DNA from: Microbispora sp. H11081
Lineage (GTDB): Bacteria; Actinomycetota; Actinomycetes; Streptosporangiales; Streptosporangiaceae
Direction of reading: 5' to 3'
Length of the DNA: 64,000 bases
Assembly: GCF_012999535.1 (NCBI RefSeq)
Contig: NZ_JABBWV010000003.1
Span: 62,001-126,000 of the forward strand
Shown here in pieces: positions 16,977-26,137 of the stretch. The notes under the pieces were generated by a model. That model searched no databases, was not told the origin of the DNA, and saw only the letters and a program-made list of their open reading frames with translations. The position numbers were made by a program, and so were the translations under genes. Numbering within the stretch: the first letter of the stretch is position 1; each line of letters starts with the position of its first letter.

Positions 16977-17363
16977 CGGTCCGGGCCCGCCACGCGCCGG
17001 GCACCACCCCGCCGCGACGGCCGTCTGTCACCGTCATCTCACTCTCGGATCACCCGAGATGCCCGTGAGAGGGACCTCCCCGAAGCGTCCGGAACATAGT
17101 TCGGTAGGGTGGGGTGTGGCCGTGACCGGCTCTTGGGGATTATCCAACCGAAGGTCGCGGCCGTAAAGGCCTGGAGGTTTGCACCTAAGCTACCGACGGG
17201 TAACATATCGCCAAGCGAGACCAGGGTCGTCTCGACACCAGGGCCACCTGCACGGGTGCGCCCGCGAACACCTGGCAGTCTTGCAACACGTGCGCGTACC
17301 CCGCGCCACGTACCGGAGAACCGCGGCGTCAGCCGTACGGAAAGGGGAGGTCGGCCACCGGCC
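16977..17363 (+). other. 387-bp intergenic region with etfBA promoter
   Basis: No gene is seen here. A weak hairpin, TCTCGG-atcac-CCGAGA (17043-17059), may end the preceding gene. The last 200 bases carry the promoter of the etf operon and then a long leader up to etfB. No riboswitch pattern was recognised. Confidence 0.5.
17179..17206 (+). promoter_or_regulatory. candidate sigma-70-type promoter for etfBA
   Basis: TTGCAC (17179-17184) and TAACAT (17201-17206) are separated by 16 bases, matching a housekeeping (HrdB/SigA-type) promoter in a region that is otherwise GC-rich. It would give a 5' leader of about 150 bases before etfB at 17364. Confidence 0.5.
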
Positions 17364-18143
17364 ATGAACATCGTCGTCTGCGTGAAGCAGGTCCCCGACA
17401 CGGCGACCGAGCGCAAGCTGAGGTCCGATGACAAGACGCTCGACCGCGACGCCGCTGACGGCGTCGTGAACGAGCTCGACGAGTACGCGGTCGAGGAGGC
17501 GCTGCGGCTCAAGGAAGCCCATGGGGGCGAGGTCACCGTCCTCAGCATGGGCCCCGCCAAGACGACCGAGACCATCCGCAAGGCACTGGCCATGGGCGCC
17601 GACAAGGCGGTGCACCTGCACGACGACGCGCTGTACGGCTCGGACGCCCTCGGCACGTCCTACGCCCTCTCCCAGGCTCTGAAGAAGATCGGCTACGACC
17701 TGGTCATCCTGGGTTCCGAGTCGACCGACGCTCGCACCGGCATGCTCCCCGCGATGCTGGCCGAGCGGCTCGGCACCCCGCAGCTCACGCTCGCCAGCAA
17801 GGTCGAGGTCGACGGCTCCTCGATCAAGGTCGAGCGGATCACCGACTACGGCTACGACAAGGTCGAGGCGTCGCTGCCCGCCGTCGTGTCCGTGGTCGAG
17901 AAGATCAACGAGCCGCGCTACCCGTCCTTCAAGGGCATCATGGCCGCCAAGAAGAAGCCGGTCGAGACGCTCGGCGTCGCCGACGCGGAGATCGCGGCCG
18001 ACCAGGTCGGCCTGGCGAACTCCTGGAGCGAGGTCGTCGAGTTCGCCGTCGCCCCGCCGCGTGCGGCGGGCACCGTGGTCAAGGACGAGGGTGACGGCGG
18101 CGCCAAGGCCGCCGAGTTCCTCGCGTCGAAGAAGTTCGTCTGA
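17364..18143 (+). CDS. etfB: electron transfer flavoprotein beta subunit
   Basis: The 259-residue beta subunit of electron transfer flavoprotein binds AMP and supports FAD-bearing EtfA; the heterodimer takes electrons from acyl-CoA and other dehydrogenases and passes them to the respiratory chain. The N-terminus MNIVVCVKQVPDTATERKL and the SESTDARTGMLPAMLAERLG stretch (about residues 115-135) are the classical EtfB/FixA signatures, and full family length is present. AGGGGAGG lies 13 bases before the ATG. It is followed after 11 bases by etfA. In these actinobacteria the pair commonly stands near the cysteine desulfurase-mnmA-ligA block, as here. Confidence 0.96.
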   Translation: MNIVVCVKQVPDTATERKLRSDDKTLDRDAADGVVNELDEYAVEEALRLKEAHGGEVTVLSMGPAKTTETIRKALAMGADKAVHLHDDALYGSDALGTSYALSQALKKIGYDLVILGSESTDARTGMLPAMLAERLGTPQLTLASKVEVDGSSIKVERITDYGYDKVEASLPAVVSVVEKINEPRYPSFKGIMAAKKKPVETLGVADAEIAADQVGLANSWSEVVEFAVAPPRAAGTVVKDEGDGGAKAAEFLASKKFV

Positions 18144-18154
18144 GGGGCCCCGTG

Positions 18155-19108
18155 ATGAGTGAGATTCTGGTTCTCGTCGACCACGTCGACGGTGACGTCA
18201 AGAAGGTCACCCTCGAACTGCTGACCCTCGCCGGGTCGCTGGGCACGCCGGCCGCCGTGTGGGCCGGCTCCGGCTACTCCGACGCCGCGAAGGCCAAGCT
18301 CGCCGAGTACGGCGCCGAGAAGATCTACGTGGCCGCGGCCGACGAGATCGGCGACTACGTGTCGGCGCCGAAGGCCGAGGTGCTGGCGCACCTGGTGGCC
18401 GAGCGCTCCCCGGCCGCGGTCTTCCTCGCCGCGACCGGCGAGGGCAAGGAGATCGCCGGCCGCCTCGCGATCAAGACGGACTCCGGTGTGATCTCGGACG
18501 CGGTCGGCGTCGGCGAGGGCTTCGTCGCCGAGCAGTCCATCTTCGGCGGCGGCGTCAACGTGCGCAGCCGGGTGACCAAGGGCACGCCGATCATCACGGT
18601 CCGCCCGAACAGCACCGCCCCCGTCGCCGCCCCGGCGGCCGGCGCCGAGGAGAAGGTGGAGGTCGCGCTGTCGGACGCCGCCCGCGCGGCCAGGATCGTC
18701 GAGCGGGTCGTCCAGGAGAAGGGCGCCCGTCCCGAGCTCACCGAGGCCGCGATCGTGGTCTCCGGCGGCCGTGGCGTGGGTTCCGGCGAGAACTTCGCGA
18801 TCATCGAGAAGCTCGCCGACGCGCTCGGCGCGGCCGTGGGCGCCTCGCGTGCCGCGACCGACGCCGGCTGGTACCCGCACCAGTTCCAGGTGGGGCAGAC
18901 TGGCAAGACCGTGTCGCCGCAGCTTTACATCGCGGCGGGCATCTCCGGCGCCATCCAGCACCGGGCCGGCATGCAGACGTCCAAGACCATCGTCGTGATC
19001 AACAAGGACGCCGAGGCGCCCCTGTTCGAGATCGCCGACTTCGGTGTCGTGGGCGACCTGTTCCAGGTCGTTCCGCAGCTCACCGAGGAGATCGAGAAGC
19101 GCAAGTAG
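18155..19108 (+). CDS. etfA: electron transfer flavoprotein alpha subunit
   Basis: The 317-residue alpha subunit has the N-terminal half shared with EtfB and a C-terminal FAD-binding domain: [20 protein letters not shown] (near residues 198-217), the [13 protein letters not shown] segment, [20 protein letters not shown] and [19 protein letters not shown], ending in [20 protein letters not shown]. All are diagnostic of EtfA. The ATG at 18155 is taken over the adjacent GTG at 18152 because GAGGGG sits seven bases upstream. It is the last gene of the operon, closed by a strong terminator. Confidence 0.96.
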   Translation: MSEILVLVDHVDGDVKKVTLELLTLAGSLGTPAAVWAGSGYSDAAKAKLAEYGAEKIYVAAADEIGDYVSAPKAEVLAHLVAERSPAAVFLAATGEGKEIAGRLAIKTDSGVISDAVGVGEGFVAEQSIFGGGVNVRSRVTKGTPIITVRPNSTAPVAAPAAGAEEKVEVALSDAARAARIVERVVQEKGARPELTEAAIVVSGGRGVGSGENFAIIEKLADALGAAVGASRAATDAGWYPHQFQVGQTGKTVSPQLYIAAGISGAIQHRAGMQTSKTIVVINKDAEAPLFEIADFGVVGDLFQVVPQLTEEIEKRK

Positions 19109-19118
19109 GACAGGACAG

Positions 19119-19157
19119 GACGCGGCGCCGCACGTCACGTGCGGCGCCGCGTCCTTT
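19119..19157 (+). terminator. strong terminator after etfA
   Basis: A perfect 17-bp inverted repeat (19119-19135 and 19137-19153) starts ten bases past the etfA stop codon and is followed by CTTTT. On the other strand it also protects the 3' side of the convergent MFS gene, which ends at 19175. Confidence 0.85.
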
Positions 19158-19174
19158 TCACGGGGCCGCCGCGG

Positions 19175-20389
19175 TCACGCGGCGGCGCGGACGCGGGCCT
19201 CCTCGTCCCCTGACCGGACGGGCAGCGGGACGATCTCCCCACGGGAGGCGGGCAGCAGCCGTCCGGCCACGGCGATGACGACGCCGAGGACGACCGCCAC
19301 GCCCATGGCGGCCCGCAGCGACGCCGAGGCGGACAGGAAGCCGACGACCACGGGACCGAGCAGCAGGCCCGCGTACCCCATGGCGCTCGCCTGCGCGATC
19401 GCCGGGCCGGGCTCGGGCGTCGCGGTCCCCGCCAGCGACAGCGCCATCGGCGAGATCGTCGCCACAGAAAGCCCGACGAAGAAGATCGCCACCACGGCCG
19501 CCACGGTCACCGGCGCGGCGATGACCGCGAGGAACGCGAGCGCGGTCGCGGCGCCGGAGAACACGACCAGCCCGCGGGCGCCGTAGCGGCCGCGCAGCCG
19601 GTCGCCGGCCAGCCGGGCGAGCAGCATGCCCGCCTCGAACACCGGGTAGCCGACCGCGGCCACCGCCTCGGAGGCGTGCAGCGTGCCGATCAGGTAGAGG
19701 CCGTTCCAGTCGGCGACGACGCCCTCCACCATGAACGCGGCGAAGGTGATCGCGCCGAGCAGGTAGACGACGCCGGGCAGCCGCTTCCCGGAGCGCGCGG
19801 ACGAGGCGGCGCCGGCCGTGCGCGGCGCGGCGTCGGGCAGGAGCATACGGCTGAGGAGCAGCGCGGCCGGCGCCGAGACCAGGGCGACGACCAGGATGTG
19901 GGCGGTGAGGGACAGCCCCAGGGCGATGGCCGCCGTGCCCAGCAGGCCCGCGGAGATCGCGCCGACGCACCATCCCGCGTGCATCCCGCTCATGACCGGC
20001 CGGCCGTAGGCCCGCTCGACGGCCGAGCCCTGGGCGTTCATGCCGACGTCGACCGCGCCGAACGCCATGCCGAACAGCGCGGTGGCCAGGACCAGCACGG
20101 GGAAGGACGGCGCGAACGCGACGAGGACCAGTGACGCCGCGCACAGGGGAGCGGCGGCGCGCAGGACGCCGCGGCTGCCGATCCTGGTCAGGACGACGCG
20201 CATGAGCTGCATGGCGAGCAGCGCGCCCACCCCCCAGCCGAGCAGGGTGAGCCCGACCGACGACTCCGGCAGGCGGAGCCGGTCGGCCAGCGCCGGGAGG
20301 CGCACGGTGAAGGTCCCACACATCAGGCCGGCCAGGACGAAGGTGAGGACTGCCCCGATGCGGGCATTCCTCAAAGCGCGGGTCATCAC
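19175..20389 (-). CDS. MFS transporter
   Basis: This 404-residue protein has about twelve hydrophobic helices and no periplasmic domain, in keeping with a major facilitator superfamily carrier. It starts with TFVLAGLMCGTFTVRLPALADRLRL, the first-helix pattern seen in the YbjJ/fucose-permease-like group, and later shows the MAFGAVDVGMNAQGSAVERAYGRP and MSGMHAGWCVGAISAGLLG segments typical of that group. Substrate is unknown: sugar permease or drug efflux are both possible, with efflux favoured by the adjacent TetR regulator. The ATG has GGAAAGGAAG a few bases upstream. The TetR gene lies upstream on the same strand and a large hairpin separates them. Confidence 0.88.
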   Translation of the reverse strand: MMTRALRNARIGAVLTFVLAGLMCGTFTVRLPALADRLRLPESSVGLTLLGWGVGALLAMQLMRVVLTRIGSRGVLRAAAPLCAASLVLVAFAPSFPVLVLATALFGMAFGAVDVGMNAQGSAVERAYGRPVMSGMHAGWCVGAISAGLLGTAAIALGLSLTAHILVVALVSAPAALLLSRMLLPDAAPRTAGAASSARSGKRLPGVVYLLGAITFAAFMVEGVVADWNGLYLIGTLHASEAVAAVGYPVFEAGMLLARLAGDRLRGRYGARGLVVFSGAATALAFLAVIAAPVTVAAVVAIFFVGLSVATISPMALSLAGTATPEPGPAIAQASAMGYAGLLLGPVVVGFLSASASLRAAMGVAVVLGVVIAVAGRLLPASRGEIVPLPVRSGDEEARVRAAA

Positions 20390-20451
20390 AGCTTCCTTTC
20401 CAGGTGAATGCGGTGGGTTTCCGGGCCCGGATTAGCGGGCAGACACCAGCA

Positions 20452-20490
20452 GGTCGCCCTTTCACGGCACTGCCGGAAGGAAGGGCGACC
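20452..20490 (-). repeat. hairpin between tetR-like gene and MFS gene
   Basis: A perfect 10-bp inverted repeat (20452-20461 with 20481-20490) encloses a smaller CGGCA/TGCCG hairpin. It lies in the 176-bp gap between the regulator's stop codon and the MFS start, in the likely leader of the MFS mRNA. It could be a terminator or a processing site; no U-run follows on the minus strand. Next to it, at 20517-20560, three imperfect copies of GGGGACGG(C/T)TCGCGA occur. Confidence 0.5.
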
Positions 20491-20565
20491 ACCAAGTGGG
20501 GTTCAGAGGTTCTTGAGGGGACGGCTCGCGAGGGGACGGTTCGCGAGGGGGATGACTCGCGGTGG

Positions 20566-21057
20566 CTACAGCAGGGCGAGCAGCCTGGCGCGGATCGCGG
20601 TGTAGTCGACGATCTCCGCGCAGTGCGTGGCGACCTCCCAGACGCCCTCACAGGCCAGCCGTACGACCTGGGAGGCCAGGGGGTCGGGCTCGTCGGCCAG
20701 GCCGTCGCGCATCCAGCGGACCATGGCCCCGCGCAGCGGCGCGAGCAGTTCGGGATCGCCGGCCGCGCCCGTGACCACGGCCCATCGTCGCAGCCGGCCG
20801 GTCTGCACGGCCTCGAACGTCGCCGCGAGGTATGCCCGGGTGTAGGTGCTCTCGGACTGGGCCGCGATCAGAGCGTCGAAATCGGCGATCAGGCGCTCGA
20901 TCATGCCTTTGACGAGCGCGTCCTTGCTCGCGAAGTGGTAGAGAAGGCCGCCCTTGCTGACACCGGCGCGCTCGGCCACCGCCGCCAGGGTCAGGGCCTG
21001 GGCGCCCTGGTCCTGGAGCAGGCCCTCGGCCGCGTCCAGCAATTCGTCCCTCCGCAT
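20566..21057 (-). CDS. TetR family transcriptional regulator
   Basis: This 163-residue repressor has the TetR DNA-binding helix-turn-helix at residues about 7-50 ([20 protein letters not shown] followed by [20 protein letters not shown]), and a C-terminal ligand/dimer domain of the TetR_C_37-like type ([20 protein letters not shown]). I place the start at the ATG at 21057: an ATG at 21096 would put a perfect operator inside the coding region. TATAGT ends seven bases before the chosen ATG, so the mRNA is probably leaderless and the operator overlaps the promoter, giving autorepression. The downstream MFS gene is the likely target. Confidence 0.88.
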   Translation of the reverse strand: MRRDELLDAAEGLLQDQGAQALTLAAVAERAGVSKGGLLYHFASKDALVKGMIERLIADFDALIAAQSESTYTRAYLAATFEAVQTGRLRRWAVVTGAAGDPELLAPLRGAMVRWMRDGLADEPDPLASQVVRLACEGVWEVATHCAEIVDYTAIRARLLALL

Positions 21058-21068
21058 GCAGTCAACTA

Positions 21069-21084
21069 TACCGTCCAGACGGTA
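21069..21084. promoter_or_regulatory. TetR-type operator
   Basis: TACCGTCCAGACGGTA is a perfect 7+2+7 palindrome just upstream of the regulator start, overlapping the spacer of a promoter whose -10 box is TATAGT. Palindromes of the form ACCGTCnnGACGGT are known operators of many TetR repressors. It lies between the regulator and the divergent cysteine desulfurase gene (start 21161). Confidence 0.75.
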
Positions 21085-21160
21085 CAGTTGCGACATATTA
21101 CCGGTGTCCTCCTTCCACCCGGATACGCTTGGTTGGCTGAATACGTGTGAGGGAGGGGCC

Positions 21161-22315
21161 GTGGGGGCTGCGTACTTGGACCATGCCTCGACCACACCGA
21201 TGCTGCCCGAGGCTATCGAGGCGATGACCGCCCAGCTCGGAGAGGTCGGCAACCCCTCGTCCCTGCACGCGGCGGGCCGCCGCGCCCGCCGGGTCGTCGA
21301 GGAGTCGCGAGAGACGATCGCCTGCGCGCTCGGCGCCCGCCCGAGCGAGGTCGTCTTCACTGCCGGGGGCACCGAGGCCGACAACCTCGCCATCAAGGGC
21401 CTCTACTGGGCGAGGAAGCGGCCCAGGATCCTGATCAGCGCGGTCGAGCACCACGCCGCCCTCGACCCCGCCCACTGGCTCGGCGATCACCACGGCGCCC
21501 GGGTCGAGCGGCTGGAGGTGGACGAGCGGGGCAGGGTGCATCCGGAGACGCTGCGCGCGGCCATCGCCCGCGACCCTGACGACGTCGCGCTGGTGAGCGT
21601 CATGTGGGCCAACAACGAGGTCGGCACCGTGCAGCCGGTGCGCGTGCTGGCCGCCATCGCGCACGAGTACGGCATCCCCTTCCACACCGACGCGGTGCAG
21701 GCGGTCGGGCAGCTTCCCGTCTCGTTCGCCGAGTCGGGCGTCGACGCCATGACCGTCTCCGGCCACAAGGTCGGCGGCCCTGTGGGCGTGGGAGCGCTGC
21801 TGCTGGCCCGCGGCGTCGATCCGGTTCCCGTGCTGCACGGAGGCGGGCAGGAGCGCGACATCCGGTCAGGCACTCTCGACGCTCCGGCCATCGCCGGGTT
21901 CGCGGCGGCGATCGAGACGGCCGTCGCGCGCCAGCCCGCCACGGCCGAGCGGCTGTCGGCGCTCCGCGACGACCTGATCGAGCGCGTACGCCGGGCCGTG
22001 CCCGACGTGGTACTCAACGGCGACCCGGTCAACCGGCTGCCAGGCAACGCCCACTTCTCGTTCCCCGGCTGCGAGGGGGACGCCCTGCTCATGCTCCTCG
22101 ACGCCAAGGGAGTGGAGTGCTCCACCGGCTCGGCCTGCTCCGCCGGGGTGGCCCAGCCGTCCCACGTGCTGCTGGCCATGGGCCAGGACGGCGTGCGGGC
22201 CCGGGGCTCGCTGCGCTTCTCCCTCGGCCACACGTCCGTCGAGGAGGACGTCGACCGGGTCGCGGACGTCATCGGGCACGTCGTCGTGCGCGCCCGGCGC
22301 GCCGGCCTGTCGTGA
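21161..22315 (+). CDS. cysteine desulfurase (NifS/IscS family)
   Basis: This 384-residue PLP enzyme removes sulfur from cysteine and feeds tRNA thiolation or Fe-S assembly. The PLP lysine is Lys203 in [14 protein letters not shown], and the persulfide-forming cysteine is Cys326 in [11 protein letters not shown]-terminal [14 protein letters not shown] and the NNEVGTVQP motif are also typical. The start is the GTG at 21161 with GGGAGG just upstream; longer in-frame ATG starts lie in the regulator's operator region and are not plausible. In most actinobacteria this gene is followed directly by mnmA, its likely sulfur acceptor; here mnmA lies 2.7 kb away behind three minus-strand genes. Confidence 0.95.
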   Translation: MGAAYLDHASTTPMLPEAIEAMTAQLGEVGNPSSLHAAGRRARRVVEESRETIACALGARPSEVVFTAGGTEADNLAIKGLYWARKRPRILISAVEHHAALDPAHWLGDHHGARVERLEVDERGRVHPETLRAAIARDPDDVALVSVMWANNEVGTVQPVRVLAAIAHEYGIPFHTDAVQAVGQLPVSFAESGVDAMTVSGHKVGGPVGVGALLLARGVDPVPVLHGGGQERDIRSGTLDAPAIAGFAAAIETAVARQPATAERLSALRDDLIERVRRAVPDVVLNGDPVNRLPGNAHFSFPGCEGDALLMLLDAKGVECSTGSACSAGVAQPSHVLLAMGQDGVRARGSLRFSLGHTSVEEDVDRVADVIGHVVVRARRAGLS

Positions 22316-22339
22316 GGCCGCCCGTCCACCCCGCACGCC

Positions 22340-22876
22340 CTATCGGGCCGTGTGGCGCAGCAGCGTCCGCTGCAGGCGAAGAACCATACGGACGCGCCGT
22401 GAGGAGCGCAGCCGGCCCAGGCGGGCGCTGAGCCGGTCGCCCAGCCCGACGAGCAGGTCCTCGTCCGCGAAGCGCTCTACCTCCGGGAACATCCGCCGCT
22501 CCTCGTCCAGGTGGGCGTGCGACTCCAGCGCGTCGTGCAGCATGTCGAGCTCCCGGTCGAACCGCTCGGTCCGCGGGTCGGCCCGCACCAGCGCCGCGAG
22601 CTGATCGCTGAGCTGGCGGTGCTCGGACCAGGCCGCGGCGAGGGCCGGGGTGACGTCCCGCATCGCGGGGTAGAAGATCTCCTCCTCGATCCGTTCGTGC
22701 ATCCACAGCTCGTCGTACAGCTCGCCGGCGAGCGCGCGCCGTCGTCCGGGCCGGGAGCACGGCGTCCGCCGCAGGTGCCGTATGAGCCCTCGCAACACCT
22801 CGTGGTGCTCCACGAGCACGCGCGTCGCCGTCCTCCGCTCCGGCCCGGCGGGCGCCGGCGGCGCCTCCGTGAGCAC
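22340..22876 (-). CDS. hemerythrin domain protein
   Basis: This 178-residue protein has a four-helix hemerythrin-like (HHE) domain: His in LVEHHEVLRGLIRHLRR, ELWMHERIEEEIFYPAMRD, WSEHRQLSDQLAAL and DALESHAHLDEERRMFPE supply the histidine and carboxylate pattern of a di-iron site that binds O2 or senses NO/redox. The GTG at 22876 is chosen since AGGAGG lies nine bases upstream; another GTG at 22894 overlaps the Rieske stop codon. C-terminal residues are Arg-rich (RLGRLRSSRRVRMVLRLQR). It is co-transcribed with the membrane Rieske gene, and the shared theme is redox chemistry. Confidence 0.82.
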   Translation of the reverse strand: MLTEAPPAPAGPERRTATRVLVEHHEVLRGLIRHLRRTPCSRPGRRRALAGELYDELWMHERIEEEIFYPAMRDVTPALAAAWSEHRQLSDQLAALVRADPRTERFDRELDMLHDALESHAHLDEERRMFPEVERFADEDLLVGLGDRLSARLGRLRSSRRVRMVLRLQRTLLRHTAR

Positions 22877-22890
22877 CTGAGACCGCCTCC

Positions 22891-23811
22891 TCACGGCTGC
22901 ACCTCCTGCTGGTGGGCCAGTGCGCTCCCGGGAGGCGCGGTGGTCAGGGCAGGCGCCCTGCGCACCTCGATCCACCCGTCGCGCACGCGGGTCTGGAAGC
23001 ACGGCGCGGGCGCGGTGGCGGGGCCGTTCAGGCTCCGCCCGCCGGACAGCGCGAAGCGGGAGCCGTGCCAGGGGCAGGTGAGGGAGCCGTCCCGGAGCCA
23101 GCCCTGCGACAGCGGGCCGCCCAGGTGCGGGCAGGCGTCCTCCAGGGCGTGGACACGGCCGTCCACGCGGACCAGGACGACATCCACGTCACCGGCCCGC
23201 GCCCGGCGCGGGCTCCTGTCGGGCAGGTCCCGTTCGGCCATCGCCCGGGTGAAGCGGCGTGGTTCGCACCTCTCGTCCGTCCGGTCGACCCCGATCCGAT
23301 GACGGTAGACCAGCGTGCCGCCCAGGAAGCCGCTCGCCATGATCACGGGATAGCCGAGCAGGGCGGCCAGCAGCCCGCGCAGGTGATGTCCCCTGCCCCG
23401 CTGCCACCACGACCAGCCGTACAGGCCGAGCGCGAGCGTGTTGAGCGTGCCGTGGACCAGCCCGACGCGCCGGGCTTCGTCATGCGTGTGCTGCCAGTCG
23501 TGCAGCCCGGTCACCGCCGCGGCCAGCGCCCCTGCGATGCCGACGCCCACGGCCGCGCGCGCCGCGCGCCGATGCCCGGTGAGGTCCAGCACCAGCGCCG
23601 TCGTCCAACTGCCGATCGGCAGGTCGGTGAAGACCGGGTGAAGGGGATGCCCCAGCCAGACGCCGTGCAGGACGGCGCGGGCGCGGCCCCCGGTGATCCC
23701 GAGGAGGTTCTCGGTGAACGCGAGGCCGTGTTCGAGCCGATGCCCCGGCCGGTCGAGGCGCCCTTCGCCCTCGATCGCGTTCGGCAGCCGGTCCAGTGCG
23801 CACTGAGCCAT
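22891..23811 (-). CDS. DUF2231 membrane domain fused to Rieske [2Fe-2S] domain
   Basis: The 306-residue protein joins an N-terminal membrane region of about four helices (residues 30-180, with HGVWLGHPLHPVFTDLPIGS as the DUF2231 signature) to a C-terminal Rieske domain. The cluster-binding motifs are CPHLGG and CPWHGS, separated by about 17 residues, with both Cys-His pairs intact. It may move electrons to a membrane quinone pool. The ATG at 23811 is favoured because GGAG lies six bases upstream. The stop is 15 bases before the start of the hemerythrin gene, so they form an operon. The exact donor and acceptor are unknown. Confidence 0.85.
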   Translation of the reverse strand: MAQCALDRLPNAIEGEGRLDRPGHRLEHGLAFTENLLGITGGRARAVLHGVWLGHPLHPVFTDLPIGSWTTALVLDLTGHRRAARAAVGVGIAGALAAAVTGLHDWQHTHDEARRVGLVHGTLNTLALGLYGWSWWQRGRGHHLRGLLAALLGYPVIMASGFLGGTLVYRHRIGVDRTDERCEPRRFTRAMAERDLPDRSPRRARAGDVDVVLVRVDGRVHALEDACPHLGGPLSQGWLRDGSLTCPWHGSRFALSGGRSLNGPATAPAPCFQTRVRDGWIEVRRAPALTTAPPGSALAHQQEVQP

Positions 23812-23932
23812 GTCCGACTCCAATCCGGGCCCGCGGGACGCGGGAACGGGTGGAGCGCGGGCGCCGGCCCGCGCGATGCGTCTATCGCGACGTGCCCGTG
23901 CCCGATGTGGTGAAACGCGCCGAATATCCGAT

Positions 23933-24973
23933 TCAGGTCAGGAAGGGGGCCACCGCGCTCCAGGAGGGGTCCTCGGCCACGTCGACGCGGGCGGGCCCCT
24001 CCTTCCAGTCGGCGGCGATCTCCTCGACCAGGGGCGGGACGGCCGCCGCGGGATCGGCGTACACGTGCAGCACCCGGGTGCGGTCGGCGCTCATGTGGGC
24101 CGTCAGCACGGCGGAGCCGGCCTCGGTCAGCCGGGCGGTCAGCCGCCCCTCGAAGTCGCGCAGCGCGTCCAGGGAGGCCCCGGCCGGCTGACCCTCGGCG
24201 TCGGCCTCGCGGTACGGCAGCGTGACGGCGATGTGCTGGTCGTACAGCGGGAAGTCCACGGGCCTGAGGGGATAGCGGGCCGCGGCGGTCAGCCGGCCGC
24301 CGGTCGCGGTGTTGCCCTCGAGAAGAGCCCACTGCTCCTCCTCGAAGCCCTCGGCCACGTCGGCGACCACGGCGGGCAGGTGGATCGCGGGGAGCGCGTC
24401 GATCGGCTCGAACTCCGCGGCCACGATCTCGCCCAGCCACCGGGCCACCTCGTCCTCGCCCAGCAGCCAGTCGAGCGCGAGGAAGGTCGCCTCCGTCCGG
24501 GTGTCGTCGTCGACGTCGGGGAAGATCGGGTGGAACGCGGTGACGTCCACGCGCGGCGCGCCGGGCGGCACGCGCAGCGCCACCACCAGCCGGTCGAGCC
24601 CGAACTCCCGCCCGCCGACGTCGACCGTCAGTTCCGCGGCCCGGGGGTTCGCCTGCCGGGACGGATGGAACTCCCACATGGCGTCCGGCGGCGGCGCGGC
24701 CTGCGCCCAGCGGTGGGCGAACGGCCGCAGTTCGGGATCGCTCGACGCGCTGACGACCAGGGCGTGCACGGCCATGCGGCCGGGAGCTACCTCCCAGACG
24801 AGGGACGGATGGAGGTCGGTGACGGCGGGGCCGATCAGCTCGGCCAGGGCCTCCGGGTCCTCTGCCTCGACGCACGCGTCGATCTGGGGACGGGTCTGTT
24901 CCCACCGGGTCCAGAACGCCGCGATGGCCGCGGCGGGGTCGGTGGACTCGCTCTCGCGCCCGAACAGTCGCAT
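23933..24973 (-). CDS. uncharacterised protein, possibly DUF695-like
   Basis: This 346-residue acidic protein is soluble, without signal peptide or membrane span. The first 40 residues (PAAAIAAFWTRWEQTRPQID) and the central LSxDVGGREFGLDRLVVALRVPPGAPRVDVTAF section look like a two-domain cytoplasmic protein; the C-terminal half, with DALRDFEGRLTARLTEAG and RTRVLHVYADP, recalls DUF695-type proteins, but I am not certain. Function is unknown. The ATG at 24973 has GGGAGGA nine bases upstream. It lies between the Rieske operon and mnmA, and it is divergent to mnmA. Confidence 0.7.
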   Translation of the reverse strand: MRLFGRESESTDPAAAIAAFWTRWEQTRPQIDACVEAEDPEALAELIGPAVTDLHPSLVWEVAPGRMAVHALVVSASSDPELRPFAHRWAQAAPPPDAMWEFHPSRQANPRAAELTVDVGGREFGLDRLVVALRVPPGAPRVDVTAFHPIFPDVDDDTRTEATFLALDWLLGEDEVARWLGEIVAAEFEPIDALPAIHLPAVVADVAEGFEEEQWALLEGNTATGGRLTAAARYPLRPVDFPLYDQHIAVTLPYREADAEGQPAGASLDALRDFEGRLTARLTEAGSAVLTAHMSADRTRVLHVYADPAAAVPPLVEEIAADWKEGPARVDVAEDPSWSAVAPFLT

Positions 24974-25049
24974 GACCCCGCATCCTCCCAGCAGGCCCGC
25001 CCGGATGCCAACGCGGGCGCGCTCCCGCGGGGGGTAACCTCGATGTGTT

Positions 25050-26135
25050 ATGGGTCCCACACGAAAGCTCCGCGTCCTCGCCGCCATGTCCGGCGGGGTC
25101 GACTCCGCGGTGGCCGCCGCCCGGATCGCCGAGGCGGGGCACGACGTTACCGGCGTACATCTGGCGCTGTCGTCCAACCCGCGGTCCTACCGCACCGGCG
25201 CCCGCGGGTGCTGCACGCTGGAGGACGCCCGCGACGCGCGCCGGGCGGCCGATGTCATCGGCATCCCCTTCTACGTCTGGGACATGGCCGAGCGGTTCCA
25301 CCGCGACGTGGTCGAGGACTTCGTCAGCGAGTACGCCGCGGGCCGCACGCCGAACCCCTGCCTGCGGTGCAACGAGAAGATCAAGTTCGAGGCGGTGCTC
25401 GACCGGGCGCTCGCGCTCGGCTTCGACGCCGTCGCCACCGGCCACCACGCGCGGCTCGAGGACGGCGTGCTGCGGCGCAGCGTCGACGAGGCCAAGGACC
25501 AGTCGTACGTGCTGGGGGTGCTCACCCGCGAGCAACTCGCCCACGCGATCTTCCCGCTGGGCGGCTCGACCAAGGCCGAAGTGCGCGCGGAGGCCGCCCG
25601 GCGCGGGCTGACCGTCGCCGACAAGCCGGACAGCCACGACATCTGCTTCATCGCCGACGGCGACACCCGGGCGTTCCTGGCCGAGCGGCTCGGCGAGGCC
25701 GAGGGGCCGATCGTCGACGCGCTCACCGGCCAGGTGGTCGGCAGCCACCAGGGGGCGTACGGCTTCACGGTCGGGCAGCGCAAGGGACTGCGCGTCGACC
25801 GGCCCGCCGCCGACGGCAGGCCGCGCTACGTGCTGTCGATCGAGCCCGTGTCGAACACGGTCACGGTCGGGCCGCGCTCCTCCCTGGAGGTGACTTCCGT
25901 CGTGGGCGAGCGGCCGGTGTGGAACGGGCCGGTGCCCGAGCCGCACGAGCCGATCACCTGCACCGTGCAGTTGCGGGCGCACGGCGAGGTGTACGGCTGC
26001 CGCGCCCAGGTGTCCGGCGGTGAGCTGCACATCCATCTCGACCGCCCGGCGGCCGGCGTCGCGGCGGGCCAGGGCGCCGTCCTCTACGACGGCGACGTCG
26101 TCATCGGCTCCGCCACGATCGCCTCGGCCGTCTGA
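25050..26135 (+). CDS. mnmA: tRNA-specific 2-thiouridylase
   Basis: This 361-residue enzyme thiolates U34 of tRNA(Lys/Glu/Gln) with ATP. The PP-loop [16 protein letters not shown] is at residues about 10-25, the catalytic cysteines are Cys104 (NPCLRCN) and Cys199 (DICFI), and the C-terminal beta-barrel region follows. Length matches the family. Sulfur likely comes from the cysteine desulfurase encoded 2.7 kb upstream. The ATG has no clear ribosome site and TAACCT lies nine bases before it, so a leaderless start is possible. The stop codon is two bases from the stop of the convergent MBL-fold gene. Confidence 0.96.
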   Translation: MGPTRKLRVLAAMSGGVDSAVAAARIAEAGHDVTGVHLALSSNPRSYRTGARGCCTLEDARDARRAADVIGIPFYVWDMAERFHRDVVEDFVSEYAAGRTPNPCLRCNEKIKFEAVLDRALALGFDAVATGHHARLEDGVLRRSVDEAKDQSYVLGVLTREQLAHAIFPLGGSTKAEVRAEAARRGLTVADKPDSHDICFIADGDTRAFLAERLGEAEGPIVDALTGQVVGSHQGAYGFTVGQRKGLRVDRPAADGRPRYVLSIEPVSNTVTVGPRSSLEVTSVVGERPVWNGPVPEPHEPITCTVQLRAHGEVYGCRAQVSGGELHIHLDRPAAGVAAGQGAVLYDGDVVIGSATIASAV

Positions 26136-26137
26136 GG

